In this document: piece by piece, positions 60,287-64,000 of the stretch
Layout: each line of letters opens with the position of its first letter
Numbering within the stretch: position 1 is the stretch's first letter
DNA from: Streptomyces radiopugnans
Lineage (GTDB): Bacteria > Actinomycetota > Actinomycetes > Streptomycetales > Streptomycetaceae
Length of the DNA: 64,000 bases
NCBI RefSeq assembly: GCF_900110735.1
Contig: NZ_FOET01000012.1
Coordinates: 1-64,000, forward strand
Reading direction: 5' to 3'
Position numbers and translations under genes: made by a program
The notes under the pieces: generated by a model
Database searches by the model: none
Told to the model about the DNA's origin: nothing
Seen by the model: the letters and a program-made list of their open reading frames with translations, nothing else

Positions 60287-62430
60287 CGACCGCCACCCCC
60301 GCCCCCTCCGCCCCGACCCCGGAACCGGGGAAGCCGGAGAGCCAGCACAAGACCGGGAAGGCCGGGAAGGTCGGCAGGCAGAAGGAGACCGGGAAGCCCG
60401 GGGAGCCCGGGAAGACGGCCTCCACCGCCCCCGGACCCGGCCCGGACCGCGAGGGACCCCCGGGCCGCCCCGGCGCCCTGCGCCGCCTGGCCGCCCGCAC
60501 CCCCGGCCGGCCGGCCGCCCGCGGACTGCTCGTCCTCGCCCTCCTCGCCCTCGTGGCGGTCCCCGCCGCGGCATCGGCGTGGGGCAGCGGAAGCTGGCCG
60601 GACGCCCTGACCTACGACGTCCGCACGCCGCTGGACGAACTGGACGCCTGGCTGGTCGACAACCGCGAGTCGCACTGGCTGTTCCTGTACTTCCTGCTGC
60701 ACATCAGCAACAACGCCGTCTCCGCCGTCGACGGCGTCCTCGCCCTCCTCCAGGGGCTCGGCTGGACGGGCGTGACGGCCGCCGCCACCGTCCTCGCCTG
60801 GCTGGCGGGCGGCGCGGACCTCGGCCGCCGCGCCCTGCGCACCGCCGCGACCGCCCTGGGCACCTTCGCCGTGATCGGCCTGCTGGACCTGTGGGCGCCC
60901 GCCATGGAGACCCTGGCGCTGATGGTCGTCGCCGTCGCCGCCGCCGCGCTGATCGGCGCAACGCTCGGCCTGGCCGCCGGGCTCTCCGACCGCTGCGAGC
61001 GGCTGCTGCGCCCGGTGTTCGACACCATGCAGGTGATGCCGGCGTTCGCCTACCTGCTGCCGTTCGTGCTCCTCTTCGGCATCGGCACGCCCTCGGCCCT
61101 GATCGCCACCGTCATCTACGCGGCACCGCCCATGGCCCGCCTCACCTCGCTCGGCCTGCGCGGCGCCGACCCGGCCGCGCTGGAGGCGTCCGCCTCGCTG
61201 GGCGCGAACGCCTGGCAGCGGCTGATCACGGCCCGGCTGCCGCTGGCCCGCAGGCAGATGCTGCTCGGCCTGAACCAGACCATCATGATGTGCCTGTCGA
61301 TGGTCGTCCTCGCCTCGGTCATCGGCGCGGGCGGCCTGGGCGACGAGGTCTTCACCGCCCTGTCGCGGGTGGACGTCGGCCAGGCGCTCGGCCCCGGCAT
61401 CGCCATCGTGCTCATCGCGATCTGGCTGGACCGCACCACCGCCGCCGCCGGCGCGCGCCTGGACGACGCCTCCGCCCCCGCGAGCCGCAGGCGCGCCTGG
61501 TCGGTACGGGCCGCCGCCGCGGCGTTCGTCGCCGCGGCCTCCGCGGCCGGCTCGGCCGCCCTGGGCCGGGAGTGGCCCGAGCAGTGGACCGTGAGCATCT
61601 CCGGCCCGGTCAACACCGCCGTCGGCTGGATCACCGAGAACCTCGGCTCGGGCATCCCCCTGGTCGGCGGCACCGCCACCTGGTCGGAGAACTTCGCCCG
61701 CTGGGTGCTCAACCCGCTGCGCGACGGACTCCAGGGCGCCCCCTGGTGGCTGCTGCTCCTGGCCGCCGCCGCCCTCGCCCTGCTGACGGGCACCTGGCGC
61801 ACCGCCCTGACCGCCGTGGCCGCGCTGGCGGCGATCGGCGCGATGGGACTGTGGCCCACCTCGCTCAACACCCTCTCCCAGGTGCTCGCCGCCCTGGTGG
61901 TCACCCTGCTGCTGGGCGTCGCGATCGGCGTCCTGGCCGCCCGGGTGTCCTGGGTGGACCGGGCCATCCGGCCGGTGCTCGACGTGATGCAGACGATGCC
62001 GCAGTTCATCTACCTCATCCCGGTGGTGGCGCTGTTCAACGTCGGCCGCACCGCCGCGATCATCGCCGCGGTGGTCTACGCGCTGCCCGCGGTCGTCCGC
62101 ATCACCGCCCAGGGCATCCGGGAGACCGACCCGGGCGCGCTGGAGGCCGCCCGCTCCATGGGCGCCTCCACCGGCCAGCAACTGCGCCACGTCCAGCTCC
62201 CGCTGGCCCGGCCCGCCCTGCTGCTGGCCGTCAACCAGGGGGTCGTCCTCGTCCTGGCCATCGTCGTCATCGGCGGCCTGGTGGGCGGCGGCGCGCTCGG
62301 CTACGGCGTCGTCTACGGCCTGCAGAAGAGCGAACTGGGCATCGGCCTGACCGCCGGCGCGGCGATCGTCTGCCTCGGTGTGCTCCTGGACCGCATCACC
62401 CAGCCCGCCGCCTCCCGCGACCGGCGCTGA
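60283..62430 (+). CDS. Betaine/choline-type ABC permease, two fused permease domains
   Basis: This 715-residue protein starts with a Lys/Gly/Pro-rich cytoplasmic stretch (GKAGKVGRQKETGKPGEPGK). Two complete permease units follow, each with about 5-6 helices and an EAA loop: LEASASLGANAWQRLITARLPLA in the first (about 300-325) and LEAARSMGASTGQQLRHVQLPLA in the second (about 620-645). PVFDTMQVMPAFAYLLP and PVLDVMQTMPQFIYLIP are matching segments of the two halves. ProW-type permeases normally have one unit and dimerise, so this one supplies the whole channel. It is coupled to the ATPase by ATGA. Confidence 0.92.
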
Positions 62431-62498
62431 CCCGGGCCCCCGACACCCCACCACCCCCACACACGCACAAGTACGCACCACAGGAAGAGAGATCAGGC

Positions 62499-63470
62499 AT
62501 GAACACCGGCAAGAACAGCAGACGCGTACGCACCACCCTGGCCGCCGGATCGGCCGTCCTCGGCATGGCCGCGCTCAGCGCCTGCGGCGCCGCCGACACC
62601 TCCGCCTCCGCCTCCTCCGGCGGCGGCGACACCGTCACCATCGCCGTCCCCTCCTGGGTCGGCGCCGAGGCCAACGCGGCCGTCGCCAAGCACATCCTGG
62701 AGGAGGAGCTGGACGTCAAGGTCAAGCTCCAGCAGATGGACGAGCCGGTCGCCTGGGACGCGCTCGACAGCGGCAAGGTCGACGCGATCCTGGAGGACTG
62801 GGGCGGCGTCCCCAAGAAGGAGAAGCGCTACATCGAGGAGCGCAAGACGGTCGTGGAGGCCGGCGACCTCGGAGTGACCGGCCACATCGGCTGGTTCGTG
62901 CCCAAGTACTTCGCGGACGAGAACCCCGACGTCACCGACTGGAAGAACCTCAACAAGTACGCCGACGAGCTGAAGACCACCGAGAGCGGCGGCAAGGGCC
63001 AGCTCCTGGAGGGATCGCCGTCGTACACCACCAACGACGACGCGATCATCAAGAACCTCGACCTGGACCTCAAGACGGTCTACGCGGGCAGCGAGGCCGC
63101 CCAGATCACCCAGATCAAGAAGTACGTCAAGGAGAAGAAGCCCTTCCTGACGTACTGGTGGACGCCGCAGTGGCTGAACGCCGAGATCGACTTCGTCGAG
63201 GTGAAGCTGCCGGAGTACACCGAGGGCTGCGACGCCGACCCCGAGAAGGTCGCCTGCGCCTACCCCGAGACCCCGCTGCAGAAGTACCTCAACGCCGACT
63301 TCGCGAAGGACGGCGGTGACGCCGCGCAGTTCCTGAAGAACTTCAACTGGTCGACCGAGCAGCAGAACCAGGTCGCCAAGTGGATCGCCGGGGACGGCAT
63401 GTCCGCGGAGGACGCGGCGGCCAAGTGGGCCAAGGAGAACAAGTCCACCTGGGAGAAGTGGCTCCCGTAA
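62499..63470 (+). CDS. Glycine betaine/choline-binding lipoprotein
   Basis: The 323-residue substrate-binding protein has a lipoprotein signal with lipobox LSAC (lipidated Cys29), then an OpuAC/ProX-like domain: TVTIAVPSWVGAEANAAVAK, VAWDALDSGKVDAILEDWGG, GHIGWFVPKYF and PFLTYWWTPQWLNA. The several Trp residues (WVGAE, DWGG, GWF, WW) fit the aromatic cage that holds quaternary ammonium groups. It is anchored outside the membrane and feeds the transporter encoded upstream. Stop is TAA, unusual in this window. A strong terminator follows, ending the operon. Confidence 0.92.
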   Translation: MNTGKNSRRVRTTLAAGSAVLGMAALSACGAADTSASASSGGGDTVTIAVPSWVGAEANAAVAKHILEEELDVKVKLQQMDEPVAWDALDSGKVDAILEDWGGVPKKEKRYIEERKTVVEAGDLGVTGHIGWFVPKYFADENPDVTDWKNLNKYADELKTTESGGKGQLLEGSPSYTTNDDAIIKNLDLDLKTVYAGSEAAQITQIKKYVKEKKPFLTYWWTPQWLNAEIDFVEVKLPEYTEGCDADPEKVACAYPETPLQKYLNADFAKDGGDAAQFLKNFNWSTEQQNQVAKWIAGDGMSAEDAAAKWAKENKSTWEKWLP

Positions 63471-63505
63471 GGACCGGCCCCGCAAGGGGCGGCCCCGTAC
63501 GGCCA

Positions 63506-63537
63506 CGGGCCCGGAACGCACTCGCGTTCCGGGCCCG
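63506..63537 (+). terminator. Intrinsic terminator of the betaine operon
   Basis: A perfect 14-bp stem (63506-63519 / 63524-63537) with a 4-nt loop is followed by CCATTTTG, one of few terminators here with a T-run. Confidence 0.88.
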
Positions 63538-63567
63538 CCATTTTGCCTGCGGCGCGCGGGTAGCGGT

Positions 63568-63816
63568 TCAGCCGCCGGTCTTGGGTTCGGGTACGACGTA
63601 GGAACCCTTGCCGGGCACTGTGTAGACGAGCTCGCGCTCCCGCAGTTCGCGCATGGCGCGGCGCGCGGTCATCTGGGCGATCCCGTACTCCTCGGAGAGG
63701 CGGGCCGGGGTCGGGATCATCCGGTCCGGCGCGTACTCACCGCTCGCGATCTTCGCTTCGATCACATCCGCCAGTTGCATGTACAGCGGGCGTCCCGACT
63801 CCGGATCAAGGCTCAT
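63568..63816 (-). CDS. Minimal GntR-type winged-helix regulator
   Basis: The 82-residue protein is only the GntR DNA-binding domain: PLYMQLADVIEAKIASGEYAPDRMIPT, SEEYGIAQMTARRAMRELRERELVY and VPGKGSYVV. No effector domain follows, unlike the usual 230-250 residue regulators, and the frame ends properly with TGA. Similar short GntR proteins are frequent in Streptomyces, some in mobile elements. Upstream are several palindromes that are likely its operators and that also cover the promoter of the divergent gene beginning at the window edge. Confidence 0.88.
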   Translation of the reverse strand: MSLDPESGRPLYMQLADVIEAKIASGEYAPDRMIPTPARLSEEYGIAQMTARRAMRELRERELVYTVPGKGSYVVPEPKTGG

Positions 63817-63824
63817 GCTTTGAA

Positions 63825-63893
63825 GCTAGCTAGTCATACAACAGTTCGCATGGCTAGCTCTATCTACATCGTGATACATCTAGATGCATCACG
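63825..63893. promoter_or_regulatory. Palindrome cluster, candidate GntR operators
   Basis: GCTAGC occurs at 63825-63830 and 63853-63858. Bases 63870-63893 form a 24-bp palindrome with a single mismatched pair, centred on CATCTAGATG. The region is AT-rich relative to its surroundings and lies between the GntR start and the next plus-strand gene. Confidence 0.6.
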
Positions 63894-63924
63894 GTGTGAT
63901 TTGCTTCACGCCGGAACGGAAAGA

Positions 63925-63954
63925 CCCCCGCGACCGACGCAACCGGTCCGGGGG
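63925..63954 (+). promoter_or_regulatory. Hairpin in the leader of the next gene
   Basis: CCCCCG (63925-63930) and CGGGGG (63949-63954) enclose an 18-nt loop that can pair further (ACCG with CGGT). The hairpin precedes the ribosome site CAGGAG (63972-63977 region) of the gene at the window edge. Confidence 0.4.
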
Positions 63955-63985
63955 CGTGGCCACCAACTACACAGGAGTTGATGAC

Positions 63986-64000
63986 GTGCGCGACCTTATC
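63986..64000 (+). CDS. Start of a gene running off the window
   Basis: CAGGAG followed 8-9 bases later by GTG CGC GAC CTT ATC suggests a protein starting MRDLI. An alternative ATG at 63981 in another frame is closer to the ribosome site. Only five codons are visible, so nothing can be said about function. Confidence 0.3.

Noticed and set aside
63775..63981. 68-codon plus-strand frame over the GntR promoter
   Set aside because: It overlaps the GntR start and the palindromes; no ribosome site and no family resemblance.

Overview
The window is very GC-rich chromosomal DNA from a filamentous actinomycete, almost certainly Streptomyces or a close relative. Codon third positions are nearly always G or C, GTG starts are common with a few TTG starts, and the terminators are long GC hairpins mostly without T-runs. 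The proteins are typical of the genus: IcmB, a SigE-type ECF factor, an LAxTG surface protein, PspC and DUF1707 proteins, and an NHLM-type export cassette. The order guaA - pcrA - icmB - sucCD - purNH - folD - mdh - betaine operon resembles, from memory, the S. coelicolor core around SCO4784-SCO4832. I see no tRNA, rRNA, insertion sequence, prophage or CRISPR array.

Bases 1-9830: the end of a GMC oxidoreductase, a sortase-anchored surface protein, a chorismate mutase preceded by an aromatic-residue leader peptide and attenuator, guaA, two Uma2-family nuclease paralogues that share an identical 49-bp upstream repeat, a DHFR-like reductase behind a DNA-damage-type promoter, and a divergent NmrA-like / AraC-family pair. 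The AraC gene carries a TTA codon.

Bases 9831-27276: envelope and stress functions. These are a LiaFSR-like set (PspC histidine kinase, LuxR-type regulator, divergent PspC protein), an ECF sigma factor with a membrane partner divergent from a pectate lyase, several membrane proteins, an NlpC/P60 hydrolase under a c-di-AMP (ydaO-type) riboswitch, pcrA, an M23 peptidase, a lipase and icmB.

Bases 27277-35192: a divergent MoxR-vWA cluster. DUF5691 and a SWIM-family protein that has lost its zinc finger lie on the minus strand; MoxR ATPase, DUF5682 and vWA lie on the plus strand. Both halves start from promoters matching the LexA-independent (PafBC / RecA-NDp) damage motif, and the two -35 elements form the arms of a perfect 15-bp inverted repeat. 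Bases 35193-42622 hold a peptide-export cassette: a double-glycine precursor without cysteine, an HlyD-like protein, a C39-peptidase ABC transporter and a second NHLM-type ABC transporter.

Bases 42623-55700 are central metabolism (sucCD, purNH, folD, mdh) interspersed with membrane proteins. Bases 55700-63560 hold a five-gene operon for choline/betaine uptake and oxidation: aldehyde dehydrogenase, choline dehydrogenase-like GMC protein, ABC ATPase, fused double permease and binding lipoprotein. The window ends with a minimal GntR regulator divergent from a gene that has barely begun.
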